In this document: positions 42,680 to 51,629 of the stretch, in pieces
Layout: every line of letters starts with the position of its first letter
Numbering within the stretch: position 1 is the first letter of the stretch
Notes under the pieces: model-generated
What the model was told of the DNA's origin: nothing
What the model saw: the letters and a program-made list of their open reading frames with translations, nothing else
Database searches by the model: none
Position numbers and translations under genes: made by a program
DNA from: Mesorhizobium sp.
Lineage (GTDB): Bacteria > Pseudomonadota > Alphaproteobacteria > Rhizobiales > Rhizobiaceae
Direction of reading: 5' to 3'
NCBI GenBank assembly: GCA_004020645.1
Contig: SAQL01000019.1
Span: forward strand, 75,570-139,569
DNA length: 64,000 nucleotides

Positions 42680-43193
42680 GATCATGTCGGGTTCCTTACA
42701 CCGAACACGGGCAGCGATGACTACGCCGATCGTGCAATCTCGATGCCCTCTTTGGGCGGTGCGTCCGCGCAGCCTCTTCGGTTTCTCGATTTCCTGATCC
42801 ACGAACCAATCAGAACTGTGCTGCTGCATCGATCGGGGGTGCCTGTCGTGGTCCCGTCGCCCGGACGATATGCGGTTCACAAGCTGATCGTCGCCTCGCG
42901 CCGACAGAACAACGCAAACGGCGTGGCCAAGCGGGAAAAGGATGTCCACCAGGCAGCACTCCTGGTCGAGGCACTGGAAGCCACCCGTCGCGAGGACGAT
43001 CTCGCCATCGCGTTTTCGGAAGCGTGGGCCAGGGGGAAACATTGGCGTAATGCGATACAAAAAGGACTTGGTTTGATAGCCCCAGAAACAGCGTGGCGAC
43101 GTCGAGGCGACGATCGTCAGCGCACTTTCAGGAATCGGCGAGGAACTGGAAGGATTCAGCGGCTCATCTGCGAAAACAAAGCAGGGAGACTAA
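42680..43193 (+). pseudogene. Remnant of a GSU2403-family nucleotidyltransferase
   Basis: Reading from about 42680 gives VGFLTPNTGSDDYADRA, then LGGASAQPLRFLDFLIHEP and PVVVPSPGRYAVHKLIVASR, the C-terminal two-thirds of GSU2403-type nucleotidyltransferase-fold proteins. The N-terminal part with the catalytic GSxxD region is missing. Near 43085 the frame shifts; the last residues (RGDVEATIVSALSGIGEEL) continue in another frame to a TAA at 43191. The longest single frame (42743-43243) is therefore partly false. Probably a decayed gene cut at its 5' end near the palindrome. Confidence 0.6.
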
Positions 43194-44629
43194 ACGCCAG
43201 CAACGGGTGTGGAGGGTGGCTGTCTGCCAGCCCCGCTTTGTAGGGCAAACGCGCGCGCCAATTGCGGGATCTGCTTGACCGCGGCTTCGAGCGATCTTTC
43301 GAACGCGTCGATCATCTCATCGACCTGTGGCTCGGTGATGATCAGCGGCGGGCAAAAAGCCAGCGCGTCGCCCATGTTGCGCGAGATCACGCCGTTCTGC
43401 TGCATGAAACCGTTGACGAGCCCGCCCAGCGCGCCGGCCGTCTCCCACGGCGCTTTGTTCGCCTTGTCGCCGACCAGTTCGACCGCAGCGATCAGGCCGA
43501 CGCCGCGCACCTCGCCGACAAGCGGGTGCGACGCGAGGTTGCGCAGCCGCTTCTGCATATGCGCGCCAACCGCGCGCGCATTGCCGACAAGGTCGCGCTC
43601 CTCGATCAGCTTCAGGTTCTCGAACGCGACCGCCGCCGCGACGGGGTGGCCGCCGCCGGTGAAGCCGTGGCCGAAGGTGCCGATGCGATTGCTTTCGTCG
43701 GCAATCGGCTCGAACATTTTTTCGTTGATCAGCAGGGCCGAGATCGGCAGATAGGACGAAGAAATCTGCTTCGACAGCACCATGATGTCAGGCCTGATGC
43801 CGAAGGTCTGCGAACCGAACATCTCGCCGGTTCGACCAAAGCCGCAGATGACCTCGTCGGCGACGAGCAGGATGTCGTATTTCGACAGCACCGCCTGGAT
43901 CTTCTCCCAGTAGCCGGCCGGCGGCACGATGACGCCGCCGGCGCCCATGATCGGTTCGCCGAAGAAGGCGGCGATGGTTTCCGGTCCTTCGGCCTGGATC
44001 AGGTTTTCCAAATCGTCGGCAAGTCGGCTCGAAAACTCTGCTTCGCTCTCGCCTGGCAGCGCCTCTCGCCAGTGGTGCGGCGTCGACGTGTGCAGCACAT
44101 TGGCAATCGGCAGGTCGAAGGAAGTGTGGTTGTTGGGCAGGCCGGTCAGGCTTGCCGCGGCAATGGTGACGCCGTGATAGCCGCGATTGCGGCTGATGAT
44201 CTTCTTGCGTGCCGGCTGGCCGATCGCATTCGACCGGTACCAGATCATCTTCATGGCCGTATCGTTGGCCTCGGAGCCGGAATTGGTGAAGTACGCCTTG
44301 CTCATCGGCACTGGCGCCATCTGCACCAGCTTCTCGGCGAGATCGATCAGCGGCGAATGCGATTTGGAGCCGAAGTCGTGATAGTAAGGCAGCTTGGACA
44401 TCTGGCGCACCGCCGCATCGACCAGCCGCTTCTCCGAAAAGCCGACCGCGACGCTCCAAAGCCCGGCCATCGCCTCGATATAGCGGTTGCCGGCGAGATC
44501 CTCGACATAGATGCCGTCGCCCTTCTCGATGACGAGCGGCCCTGCTTCCTCATGCTTGCGGGCATTGGTGTAGCCGTGCATGTGGTAGCTGATGTCGCGG
44601 GCTTCGGGAGAATTCGGTCGAGCGTCCAT
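43190..44629 (-). CDS. Class III (omega) aminotransferase
   Basis: 479 residues; ATG 44629 follows AGGAG with 6-bp spacing, so the longer frame is excluded. YFTNSGSEANDTAMKMIWYR, GYHGVTIAAASLTG, LLVADEVICGFGRTG and DIMVLSKQISSSYLPISAL (PLP lysine) define the family. It is clearly paralogous to the doeD-like gene 3 kb away and could be a second omega-amino acid or diamine transaminase. The amine donor cannot be named. Confidence 0.88.
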   Translation of the reverse strand: MDARPNSPEARDISYHMHGYTNARKHEEAGPLVIEKGDGIYVEDLAGNRYIEAMAGLWSVAVGFSEKRLVDAAVRQMSKLPYYHDFGSKSHSPLIDLAEKLVQMAPVPMSKAYFTNSGSEANDTAMKMIWYRSNAIGQPARKKIISRNRGYHGVTIAAASLTGLPNNHTSFDLPIANVLHTSTPHHWREALPGESEAEFSSRLADDLENLIQAEGPETIAAFFGEPIMGAGGVIVPPAGYWEKIQAVLSKYDILLVADEVICGFGRTGEMFGSQTFGIRPDIMVLSKQISSSYLPISALLINEKMFEPIADESNRIGTFGHGFTGGGHPVAAAVAFENLKLIEERDLVGNARAVGAHMQKRLRNLASHPLVGEVRGVGLIAAVELVGDKANKAPWETAGALGGLVNGFMQQNGVISRNMGDALAFCPPLIITEPQVDEMIDAFERSLEAAVKQIPQLARAFALQSGAGRQPPSTPVAGV

Positions 44630-44898
44630 GATAGCTCCTGTCCTGCATGCCGGGACGTGCGTCCTGCCGCCGTTCGGCGCGCGCATCGGCCTCTGGATTA
44701 ATGCTGTTTGGTGCATCCGTTTCTTGTAAGGGTGTCAAGCTCTTTCGGAAGGACTGGCGGATTGACGGAAGACATGCAGAATTTCAGCTTCGAGGCTGCA
44801 GAATGCGAAAGCCTGCGCCAAGCCGGTGCGCGTCGCCAAGACTTGATCCCCGAACGGGTCACCAGCAGGCACAACAACAAGGCTGAGGTGGCCTGATC

Positions 44899-46020
44899 GT
44901 GGACCATGTCGACTGCATCGTCGCCGGCGCCGGTGTCATTGGCCTCGCGATCGCGCGAGAGATGGCGCGGCGTGGCATGGATACCCTGATCCTCGAGGCC
45001 GAGAATGCCATCGGCACCGGGACCAGTTCGCGCAATTCCGAGGTCATCCATGCCGGCATCTACTATCCGGCCGGATCGCTGAAGGCCCGGCTCTGCGTGC
45101 CAGGCCGGGAAAAGCTCTACCGTTATTGCCAGGAGCGGGCGGTGCCGCATGCGCGCTGCGGCAAGCTCATCGTCGCCACGGACGCCGAACAGGAGCCGGT
45201 GCTCGCTTCCATCCTGGCCAACGCCTCTGCTTGCGGCGTGGGCGATTTGACGCCCTTGACCGCAGCAGAGGCGCGCAGGCTGGAGCCCAAGCTGCGGTGC
45301 ACGGCGGCCCTTTTGTCTCCGGCCACCGGCATCATCGACAGCCATGCCCTGATGCTTGCACTGCTGGGCGACGCGGAGGAGCACGGGGCGGCGCTCAGCC
45401 TCAACACCCGCATCGTCTGCGGCCGCATCGAGGGCGGGCGCATCGCGCTCGACACGGTCGACGGCACAGGCGGCGAGCGCTTTGAAATCGCCACCACGCG
45501 CTTCATCAACGCCGCCGGGCTTGGCGCCACAGCACTTGCCGGCGCGCTTGACGGGCTCGACCCGCAATTCGTGCCAGATCTTCGCTATGCCAAGGGCAAT
45601 TATTTTTCGGTCGCCGGCCGGGCGCCATTCTCGCGGCTGGTCTATCCCGTGCCCGAACCCGGCGGGCTCGGCGTCCATCTGACGCTCGACCTCGACGGCG
45701 TCGCCCGCTTCGGGCCTGACGTCGAATGGACCGAGACACTCGACTATCGCGTCGATCCAACGCGTGGCGAGCGCTTCTACGACGAGATCCGCAAATACTG
45801 GCCGGACCTAGCCGATGGCAGCCTGCAGCCGGCCTATAGCGGCATCCGGCCGAAGCTCTCCGGTCCTGGCGAAGCCAATGCCGACTTTGTCATCCAGGAC
45901 GCGGCGGTGCATGGCGTGGAGGGCCTGGTCAATCTGTTCGGCATCGAGAGTCCCGGCCTGACGTCAAGCCTGGCGATCGCCGACCATGTCGCGCAGCGCC
46001 TCGCGCCGAAGGCCGGCTAG
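44899..46020 (+). CDS. FAD-dependent oxidoreductase (LhgO/DAO family)
   Basis: 373 residues from a GTG start with a GAGG upstream. IVAGAGVIGLAIAREMARRG is the FAD-binding motif and TSSRNSEVIHAGIYYPAGSL the hallmark of L-2-hydroxyglutarate oxidase-like proteins (YgaF/L2HGDH); FGIESPGLTSSLAIADHVA is the C-terminal FAD segment. Such enzymes oxidise 2-hydroxyacids or amino acids and feed electrons to quinone or O2. It diverges from the aminotransferase, which may supply a related 2-oxo or 2-hydroxy acid. Confidence 0.87.
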   Translation: MDHVDCIVAGAGVIGLAIAREMARRGMDTLILEAENAIGTGTSSRNSEVIHAGIYYPAGSLKARLCVPGREKLYRYCQERAVPHARCGKLIVATDAEQEPVLASILANASACGVGDLTPLTAAEARRLEPKLRCTAALLSPATGIIDSHALMLALLGDAEEHGAALSLNTRIVCGRIEGGRIALDTVDGTGGERFEIATTRFINAAGLGATALAGALDGLDPQFVPDLRYAKGNYFSVAGRAPFSRLVYPVPEPGGLGVHLTLDLDGVARFGPDVEWTETLDYRVDPTRGERFYDEIRKYWPDLADGSLQPAYSGIRPKLSGPGEANADFVIQDAAVHGVEGLVNLFGIESPGLTSSLAIADHVAQRLAPKAG

Positions 46021-46106
46021 CCGAGGGCGACCCGCGCGAGCGCCCGTAAGCCATCCGTAAGCCGGGGTCGCGGAACCTGGGTCCGACGATCACCGGGACC
46101 ATCGAT

Positions 46107-46322
46107 ATGAAAAACCGTTTCGAAGCCATGCCGAACCCAAGCTGCCGGTTCGAGATCTGGGACAATGAGACCGGCGAGCCCGTCGTCCATCACGATCGGC
46201 TGCTCACCTTCGCCTCGGCGAAGTCGGCGGCAAGGATCGCCGACTTCCTCAACGACAGCAGCAGCCTTCAGCGCCGCGCCGGCGCCGCCGAATGGCGCGT
46301 TGCGGCCCGCGATGTCGGCTGA
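46107..46322 (+). CDS. Small hypothetical protein
   Basis: 71 residues starting MKNRFEAMPNPSCRFEIWDN. No hydrophobic segment; the sequence (GEPVVHHDRLLTFASAKSAARIADFLND) resembles short proteins of unknown function found next to stress genes in rhizobia. Codon use looks normal. Ribosome binding site is poor. Confidence 0.55.
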   Translation: MKNRFEAMPNPSCRFEIWDNETGEPVVHHDRLLTFASAKSAARIADFLNDSSSLQRRAGAAEWRVAARDVG

Positions 46323-46457
46323 GGAGGATGATCGCCTAGCTGCTCTACCTGGCGATCAGCTTATGGCGGAGCTTCGCCGCAACACGGCGGCTCGTCTTCC
46401 AACGAAATTTGACGCAGGACCGAACGCTTTGGTACCGAGCGTCGGAGGAGTCTCGCC

Positions 46458-46817
46458 ATGACCGATGAACCAAGCCGTGAACCGGCGCGTGATCCCCAGG
46501 ATTTGGAGCGCCTGCTGATCTCCCGGCAGTGGGCGGGAGACATCGACGGCATGGCCGCGCTTTTTGAGCCGCATGCCGTCGTCGACAGCGGTGAAGGCCG
46601 ACTGACGCGTGGCCGCGAAGCGATCCGGGCACTCTTCGCGGACATCACCGCAACGGGCCGAAAATTTGCTCCCGGAAATCAGGCACCGGCTGTTATCAGC
46701 GGAGACTTGGCACTCACGTCAACCCGACTTCCCGATGGCACCGTAACCGCCGAGGTCGCCCGCCGCCAAGACGACGGAACATGGCTATGGGTCATCGATC
46801 GATTCTCCGTTGCGTAA
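46458..46817 (+). CDS. SnoaL-like/NTF2-fold small protein
   Basis: 119 residues with GGAGG before the ATG. RQWAGDIDGMAALFEPHAVV and GREAIRALFADI, ending DDGTWLWVIDRFSV, match the cone-shaped NTF2/SnoaL (DUF4440-like) fold. Members bind small ligands or act as isomerases; many are uncharacterised. No clear active-site residue can be assigned. It stands alone before a palindrome cluster. Confidence 0.75.
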   Translation: MTDEPSREPARDPQDLERLLISRQWAGDIDGMAALFEPHAVVDSGEGRLTRGREAIRALFADITATGRKFAPGNQAPAVISGDLALTSTRLPDGTVTAEVARRQDDGTWLWVIDRFSVA

Positions 46818-46818
46818 A

Positions 46819-47010
46819 GCATTTTTGCAGCCAAGTGAGATCACTTGGCGTCGCAGAAATGCGGCTAAAGCAAATAGATAGAGCGGGATGCAGTTCAATT
46901 TGAACGTATCCCGCTCTAGCGTCCGCCCGACGCATGAATTTCGCTGGGATCATGCGCAAACCAAGCGCCACAGCGTCCTTGCGCGTCCGACGCGCACGGC
47001 GCTGTAGCGC
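46819..47010. repeat. Cluster of four intergenic palindromes
   Basis: Within 192 bp: (1) GCATTT...GCCAAGTGA-GA-TCACTTGGC...GAAATGC, 46819-46862; (2) TAGAGCGGGAT (46879-46889) with ATCCCGCTCTA (46908-46918), enclosing TTCAATTTGAA; (3) CGCATGA (46931-46937) with TCATGCG (46950-46956); (4) a long imperfect palindrome bounded by GCGCCACAGCG and CGCTGTAGCGC (46965-47010). Such units are typical dispersed rhizobial repeats. They lie between convergent genes, where they may also end transcription. Confidence 0.75.
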
Positions 47011-47102
47011 AAGGACTGAAAATCCAGTGCGGTTTTGGATCCGAACTTCCTGAACGCAGATGCCGTCGATCGAGCAGGAACTTCAAATCTGGGTATGATG
47101 CA

Positions 47103-47540
47103 TCAGTGCGCCGTCTGCGAATGGTCGCCGCCCGGCTGCGAAATGCCGCCCAGCGCTTCGCCGGCCCAGGCCGGCTCGCCATTCGTGGCGAGATCGCCGA
47201 GCGAGACAATGCCAACCAACCGCCGGTCGCGGCTGATCACCGGCATTCGCCGCAGTTTGAGATCGCGCATATTCTGAAGGACATCACCGACTTCCTGGTC
47301 GTCAAAGCAGCACTGTACCTCCGCGCTCATCACGTCCCTGATCTTGGCGTCAGGACCTCTGCCCTCCGCGATCCCACGAACGGCAATGTCGCGGTCCGTT
47401 ATCATGCCGACCAGCCGATCATTCTCACCGACGGGCAGAACGCCGGCGTCAAGATCGGCCATGGCTCGTGCGGCATCCCGCAAGGACTGGTCCGGACTGG
47501 CGACCTGAACATTCTGTGTCATGCACTCGCTGATTCTCAT
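47103..47540 (-). CDS. CBS-domain protein
   Basis: 145 residues made of two CBS domains (about 8-62 and 72-125): MTQNVQVASPDQSLRDAARA...VGMITDRDIAVRGIA and VMSAEVQCCFDDQEVGDVL...LVGIVSLGDLA. A tandem pair forms a Bateman module that binds adenine nucleotides or SAM. No catalytic domain is attached, so it probably regulates partners by nucleotide sensing. GAGG(AG) precedes the ATG. Confidence 0.88.
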   Translation of the reverse strand: MRISECMTQNVQVASPDQSLRDAARAMADLDAGVLPVGENDRLVGMITDRDIAVRGIAEGRGPDAKIRDVMSAEVQCCFDDQEVGDVLQNMRDLKLRRMPVISRDRRLVGIVSLGDLATNGEPAWAGEALGGISQPGGDHSQTAH

Positions 47541-47682
47541 GGCTTTCTCCTCGAGGTGCAGCGCCCCGCCGGTCCTGTGATCAAAGTGTGATCAGAGGAG
47601 AATGAACGCCTGTCGGAATCGTTCCATCTTTCGACCGCTCGCGCCAGGATAGGCTCCACCATGGCCATATCCGTGACGGACG

Positions 47683-47707
47683 GGAACCATAATCCGGGAC
47701 AATGGTT
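47683..47707 (+). promoter_or_regulatory. EcfG-type (general stress) promoter candidate
   Basis: GGAAC (47683-47687), 17 bases, GTT (47705-47707), 55 bp before the start of the exported protein at 47762. It could also drive the downstream lone nuoD gene, which is co-directional. Confidence 0.6.
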
Positions 47708-47761
47708 GTGTGGTCACCAGGTGATCCTCCTCAAGCAAAACGGAAAACGGAAGGAACGATC

Positions 47762-48202
47762 ATGCGCATAGTGACGACAATTGCCGCCCTTTCGGGATTG
47801 GCCCTGGCGCAGCCTATCCACGCGCAATCCACCGGCCCGCAGCTTCCCCAAATCGCACCCCCGGCCCCGGAAGCAATGCCCGATCCAAACTTGCCTAACC
47901 AAACGCTGCCTGATCAAACGCAACCTGACCAAGCCCTGCCGGATCAAGGTTTCACCGACCAGAACTTTACTGGCATTGCGATCGTCGCCCTCGAGGATTT
48001 GCCTCCGGAACTCAAGACACAAGCCGAGGCCGTGATCACCCAGACCAGCGTTGAAGATCTGCTCACCCTGCAGAGCTCGATCGATGCGTCGCCACAGGCA
48101 GCAACGGCGCTGGCGGCGAGCGGACTGGATTCCTCGCAAGTTGTTGCCGCCAACATCGATGGCGATGGCACGCTGACGCTGATCATCCAGACAACAACAT
48201 GA
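47762..48202 (+). CDS. Exported hypothetical protein with Pro/Gln/Asp repeats
   Basis: 146 residues from MRIVTTIAALSGLALAQPIH, a Sec signal peptide with cleavage near HAQ. The mature N-terminus is a run of short repeats of the form LPDQT/LPNQT (about 40-65). A compact, hydrophobic-patterned domain follows (about 70-146: AIVALEDLPPELKTQAEAVI). AAGGAA precedes the ATG. No known domain recognised. Probably periplasmic and stress-induced through the EcfG-like promoter upstream. Confidence 0.7.
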   Translation: MRIVTTIAALSGLALAQPIHAQSTGPQLPQIAPPAPEAMPDPNLPNQTLPDQTQPDQALPDQGFTDQNFTGIAIVALEDLPPELKTQAEAVITQTSVEDLLTLQSSIDASPQAATALAASGLDSSQVVAANIDGDGTLTLIIQTTT

Positions 48203-48274
48203 TCGGCGGTCCGGGCGTCGCGGACCGAAGCACGCCGCTTCGGCCATGAAAACCCAGTACAGCGGAGCACCGTG

Positions 48275-49465
48275 ATGGTCGAAGCCGCAGTTCGCAACTT
48301 CACCCTCAACTTCGGGCCGCAGCATCCCTCAGCTCACGGAGTCCTGCGGCTGGTGCTGGAACTGGACGGCGAGATCGTCGACCGCGCCGATCCCCATATC
48401 GGCCTGCTCCACCGCGGCACGGAAAAACTCATCGAGTACAAGAACTATCTCCAGGCCCTGCCCTATTTCGACCGGCTCGACTATGTCGCGCCGATGAACC
48501 AGGAGCATGCGTTCTGCCTCGCCGCCGAGAAGCTGCTCGAAATATCGGTCCCGAGGCGCGGACAGCTCATCCGTGTCCTCTTTTGCGAAATCGGCCGGCT
48601 CTTGTCGCATCTCCTCAACGTCACGACACAGGCGATGGATATCGGCGCGCTGACCCCGCCGCTCTGGGGTTTCGCCGAGCGCGAGAAGCTGATGGTCTTC
48701 TACGAGCGCGCCTCCGGCGCGCGTATGCATGCGAATTATTTCAGGGTCGGCGGCGTGCACCAGGACCTGCCTCCGAAGCTCCTGGACGACATTTGGAATT
48801 TCTGCGATCCGTTCCTCAAGGTCTGCGGCAACCTCGACGAGTTGCTCACCGAAAACCGCATCTTCAAGCAGCGCAACGTCGATGTCGGCGTGATCGGCCT
48901 TGACGACGCCTGGGCCTGGGGCTTCTCCGGGCCCATGGTGCGCGGGTCGGGCGCACCGTGGGATTTGCGCAAGGCACAGCCATATGAATGCTACCCGGAG
49001 ATGGATTTCGACATTCCCATCGGCAAGAACGGTGACTGCTATGACCGCTACCTCGTCCGCATGGAGGAAATGCGCCAGTCGGTGCGGATCATGAAGCAAT
49101 GCCTGGAAAAATTGCGATCGCCCGAAGGCCAAGGGCCAGTGGCAATTCCAAACTACAAAATCACGCCACCGCCGCGGGCGACGATGAAACGCTCGATGGA
49201 AGCGACCATCCACCATTTCAAGCTCTACACGGAGGGTATTCGCGTGCCCGCTGGAGAAGTCTACGCCGCGGTCGAGGCGCCGAAGGGCGAGTTCGGCGTC
49301 TACCTGGTGTCAAATGGCAGCAATACTCCGTACCGATGCAAGATCCGCGCGCCGTCCTTTGCCCATCTGCAGGCGATGGATTTTCTGTCGCGAGGGCACA
49401 TGATCGCCGATGTCGCCGCGATCATCGGGTCGCTCGATATCGTGTTCGGCGAGATCGATCGCTGA
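48275..49465 (+). CDS. nuoD: Solitary NADH-quinone oxidoreductase subunit D (NuoD paralogue)
   Basis: 396 residues, the normal NuoD length, from the second of two adjacent starts (GTG-ATG). NFGPQHPSAHGVLRLVLELD, HIGLLHRGTEKLIEYK, LDYVAPMNQEHAF and SMEATIHHFKLYTEG cover the NuoD signature and quinone-site residues. NuoD is the 49-kDa core of complex I, but no other nuo gene is present here. It could be a stress-specific replacement subunit or be repurposed. It may be co-transcribed with the exported protein upstream. Confidence 0.92.
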   Translation: MVEAAVRNFTLNFGPQHPSAHGVLRLVLELDGEIVDRADPHIGLLHRGTEKLIEYKNYLQALPYFDRLDYVAPMNQEHAFCLAAEKLLEISVPRRGQLIRVLFCEIGRLLSHLLNVTTQAMDIGALTPPLWGFAEREKLMVFYERASGARMHANYFRVGGVHQDLPPKLLDDIWNFCDPFLKVCGNLDELLTENRIFKQRNVDVGVIGLDDAWAWGFSGPMVRGSGAPWDLRKAQPYECYPEMDFDIPIGKNGDCYDRYLVRMEEMRQSVRIMKQCLEKLRSPEGQGPVAIPNYKITPPPRATMKRSMEATIHHFKLYTEGIRVPAGEVYAAVEAPKGEFGVYLVSNGSNTPYRCKIRAPSFAHLQAMDFLSRGHMIADVAAIIGSLDIVFGEIDR

Positions 49466-49481
49466 CGAGGCGCGCGGTGTT

Positions 49482-50234
49482 TCAGATTTCGAGCAGAGCG
49501 TAGGGACGGCCGGTCGGCTTCGCCACGTGCATGGCGACGTTGTAGACCGGGGCGCCGCCCGGCGTGCGACCTTCGTAGACGCCGCGATGCGCGTGGCCAT
49601 GCACCACGGCGCTGACCTTAAACCGATCGATCGTCTCCGCCAGCCGCGACGAGCCCAGAAACGGAAAAATCTCCAATGGCTCGCCGGCGACCGTCTCGAC
49701 CACCGGAGCGTAGTGCAGGACGACAACCGTACGATTGGTGCGAACCTGCCGCATTGCGTTTTCGAGCCGCATCGACTCGCTGACGCTTTCGGCGACCATC
49801 GCCTTGATCGCCGGCTCGCCGAAGGAGCCGAGCATGCGTGATCCAAAACCGCCAATAAAACCCTTCACGCCGACAAAGCCGACCTCCTTGATTTCCGTCG
49901 TCTGGCCGTCAAGAAGATGGACGCCCGCCTGCCGAAGGATGTGGGTGACGTCCTCGACCGCGCCGGATTCATAGTCATGGTTGCCGAGCACGGCGACGAC
50001 CGGGATTGCGCAGGCGCGCAAATCCTCCGCAAGGATTTCGGCCTCACGCGGCTTGCCGAGATTGGTGAGGTCGCCAGTGAGCACGAGGACGTCCGCTTCG
50101 CGCGAGACCTCGCCGAAGAGATCACGGCAGGACGCCTGGGCGTCTTCGCGCACATGCAGGTCGCCGACAGCCGCAATCTTGACGGTGCCGCCGTTCCCAA
50201 CCCTTGCCGTAGCAGCTTTTTTCCTCTCAGCCAT
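49482..50234 (-). CDS. Calcineurin-like metallophosphoesterase
   Basis: 250 residues; ATG 50234 follows AGGAGAA. The metal-binding motifs are in order: GDLHVRE, GDLTNLG, GNHDYES, VLHYAP and VHGHAHRG. This is a binuclear metal phosphoesterase; the substrate could be a nucleotide, phosphoprotein or phospholipid. It overlaps the end of the nucleotidyltransferase gene by 8 bp (TGATG), so the two are co-translated. An EcfG-like promoter precedes the pair. Confidence 0.9.
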   Translation of the reverse strand: MAERKKAATARVGNGGTVKIAAVGDLHVREDAQASCRDLFGEVSREADVLVLTGDLTNLGKPREAEILAEDLRACAIPVVAVLGNHDYESGAVEDVTHILRQAGVHLLDGQTTEIKEVGFVGVKGFIGGFGSRMLGSFGEPAIKAMVAESVSESMRLENAMRQVRTNRTVVVLHYAPVVETVAGEPLEIFPFLGSSRLAETIDRFKVSAVVHGHAHRGVYEGRTPGGAPVYNVAMHVAKPTGRPYALLEI

Positions 50235-51039
50235 CACGAAATTCTCCTGTTCCGCCGACGCCGGCAAACCCCCATTCCTTGACGTCGATCTCGTAGTCGG
50301 TCGGCGAAAGCAGGCGCCCGCGGCAGATCTTCATTCGGGGAGTAGGCAACTCTCTCTGCTTGGCGAGCCGGTCAAGCAATTCGTCGAGCAGCCAGGCGGG
50401 AATATGATCGCGCTCGCTCGGATAGATCCAGCGGAAATTGAGAAGCTGCATCAGCAGCACCTCCCAGTGAACTTCGAGGTACGAAAGCAGCCGGTGCCAG
50501 TCGATCTGATCCTGCGCTTTAAGGATGGTATGAGCGATGTCGGCGCCGTCATGGCGGTGTCTGTCCTGGATGAAGCACTTGGACCAGATAAGCTCGGTCG
50601 GACCTACTATCCGCACCTGACTGCCCAACAACTCGATTTGCCGTGCATGCTCCAGCCACTGGTCACCGACCGGCATGGTGCCGTTCGCCGATGCGAATAT
50701 GACGTCAAAAAAATGCGTGCTTTTGAAGACCTTTCCAAGCCATCGGTCGTCCGCGATCTCGACCGCATAGCCGGCCTGCTTGAAATGGGCGAGAATGCGG
50801 GCGAAGTCGCCGGCCTTGCAGAAAATGTCGAGGTCTTTGGTCTGGCGCGTGACGCCCGTATAGGCGCTCACCGCGTAGGTGCCGGCGACAAGAAATGGGA
50901 TGTCCGTCGCGGCGAGTTCGCGGATCGCCTCTGTATAAAAGACCTCGGCCTCGGCGTGCTGAAGCGTCGGCGCCGCTTTTGCATCGATCGTCGGAACGGA
51001 TGCCGGGATGGCGCCTCCCGTTGGAGAATTGTTGGTCAT
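50227..51039 (-). CDS. Nucleotidyltransferase-fold protein
   Basis: 270 residues from MTNNSPTGGAIPASV; a longer frame would cross the promoter. FLVAGTYAVSAYTGVTRQTK, followed by DLDIF, has the layout of a nucleotidyltransferase-fold active site (G-T loop, then D-x-D), and IQDRHRHDGADIAHTI is a conserved downstream segment of this unannotated group. Similar proteins often sit beside metallophosphoesterases. Function unknown; it is transcribed with the phosphoesterase, divergent from acylphosphatase. Confidence 0.75.
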   Translation of the reverse strand: MTNNSPTGGAIPASVPTIDAKAAPTLQHAEAEVFYTEAIRELAATDIPFLVAGTYAVSAYTGVTRQTKDLDIFCKAGDFARILAHFKQAGYAVEIADDRWLGKVFKSTHFFDVIFASANGTMPVGDQWLEHARQIELLGSQVRIVGPTELIWSKCFIQDRHRHDGADIAHTILKAQDQIDWHRLLSYLEVHWEVLLMQLLNFRWIYPSERDHIPAWLLDELLDRLAKQRELPTPRMKICRGRLLSPTDYEIDVKEWGFAGVGGTGEFRDG

Positions 51040-51084
51040 GAAATCGTGGCTCCGAAGCCCAGCAACCTGCAGCTGTCCGTCCTT

Positions 51085-51109
51085 AACAAAGCCGCCGCCG
51101 CATGGTTCC
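51085..51109 (-). promoter_or_regulatory. EcfG-type (general stress) promoter candidate
   Basis: Read on the minus strand: GGAAC (51109-51105), 17 bases, GTT (51087-51085). It lies 45 bp before the nucleotidyltransferase start and would drive that gene and the coupled phosphoesterase. Confidence 0.62.
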
Positions 51110-51242
51110 GTTGACGAGATCATGCAGCCGAACGCCTCCATCGGACTGCCGGGCAGCCCAATTCGTTAAAAATGCGATGGCGGAGCCTTTTTTGCCGCCG
51201 GGGAGTTGAAGGTGTGAGAAAACCAGTAGCACGGAGGTGACC

Positions 51243-51527
51243 ATGGAGGACGAGCGCAAAGCGGTACGCGTCAGGCTCAATGGAAGGGTGCAAGGCGTCT
51301 CTTTTCGCGTTTGGACACGCACCGAGGCCGAGAAGCTCGGTCTGTCCGGATGGGTTCGCAACGAGGATGACGGATCGGTAACGGCACTGATCGTCGGAGC
51401 CGAGGGCGCGGTTTCGACGATGATGAACCGGTTGTGGAAAGGGCCGACCGGGGCGTCGGTCTCCGGCGTGACATCCCAAGACGTCGATCCCGGCCAGGAG
51501 CCGAACGGATTCAGGATCATCGGCTAG
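51243..51527 (+). CDS. acyP: Acylphosphatase
   Basis: 94 residues. VRLNGRVQGVSFRVWTRTEA holds the catalytic arginine and SGWVRNEDDGSV the catalytic asparagine; both are present, as is the C-terminal FRIIG. It hydrolyses carboxyl-phosphate bonds such as acetyl phosphate or acylphosphate intermediates. GGAGGT precedes the ATG with short spacing. It lies between two EcfG-controlled units but has no such promoter of its own that I can see. Confidence 0.92.
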   Translation: MEDERKAVRVRLNGRVQGVSFRVWTRTEAEKLGLSGWVRNEDDGSVTALIVGAEGAVSTMMNRLWKGPTGASVSGVTSQDVDPGQEPNGFRIIG

Positions 51528-51604
51528 CAAGCGGATACCGGCTTTGGGAAAAGCCGATGCTCAACCAAAAGCCAGGCCTCCGCGACGCTTGCCTTGCGCC
51601 GCCG

Positions 51605-51629
51605 GGAACAATCGACAGCCAGCGCCGTT
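51605..51629 (+). promoter_or_regulatory. EcfG-type (general stress) promoter candidate
   Basis: GGAAC (51605-51609), 17 bases ending in C, then GTT (51627-51629), followed by TGG. It fits the consensus GGAAC-N16-CGTT and lies 134 bp before the HAD/ATPase fusion gene. Confidence 0.65.

Noticed and set aside
43262..44701. 479-codon plus-strand frame opposite the aminotransferase
   Set aside because: Antisense shadow; aminotransferase motifs are all on the minus strand.
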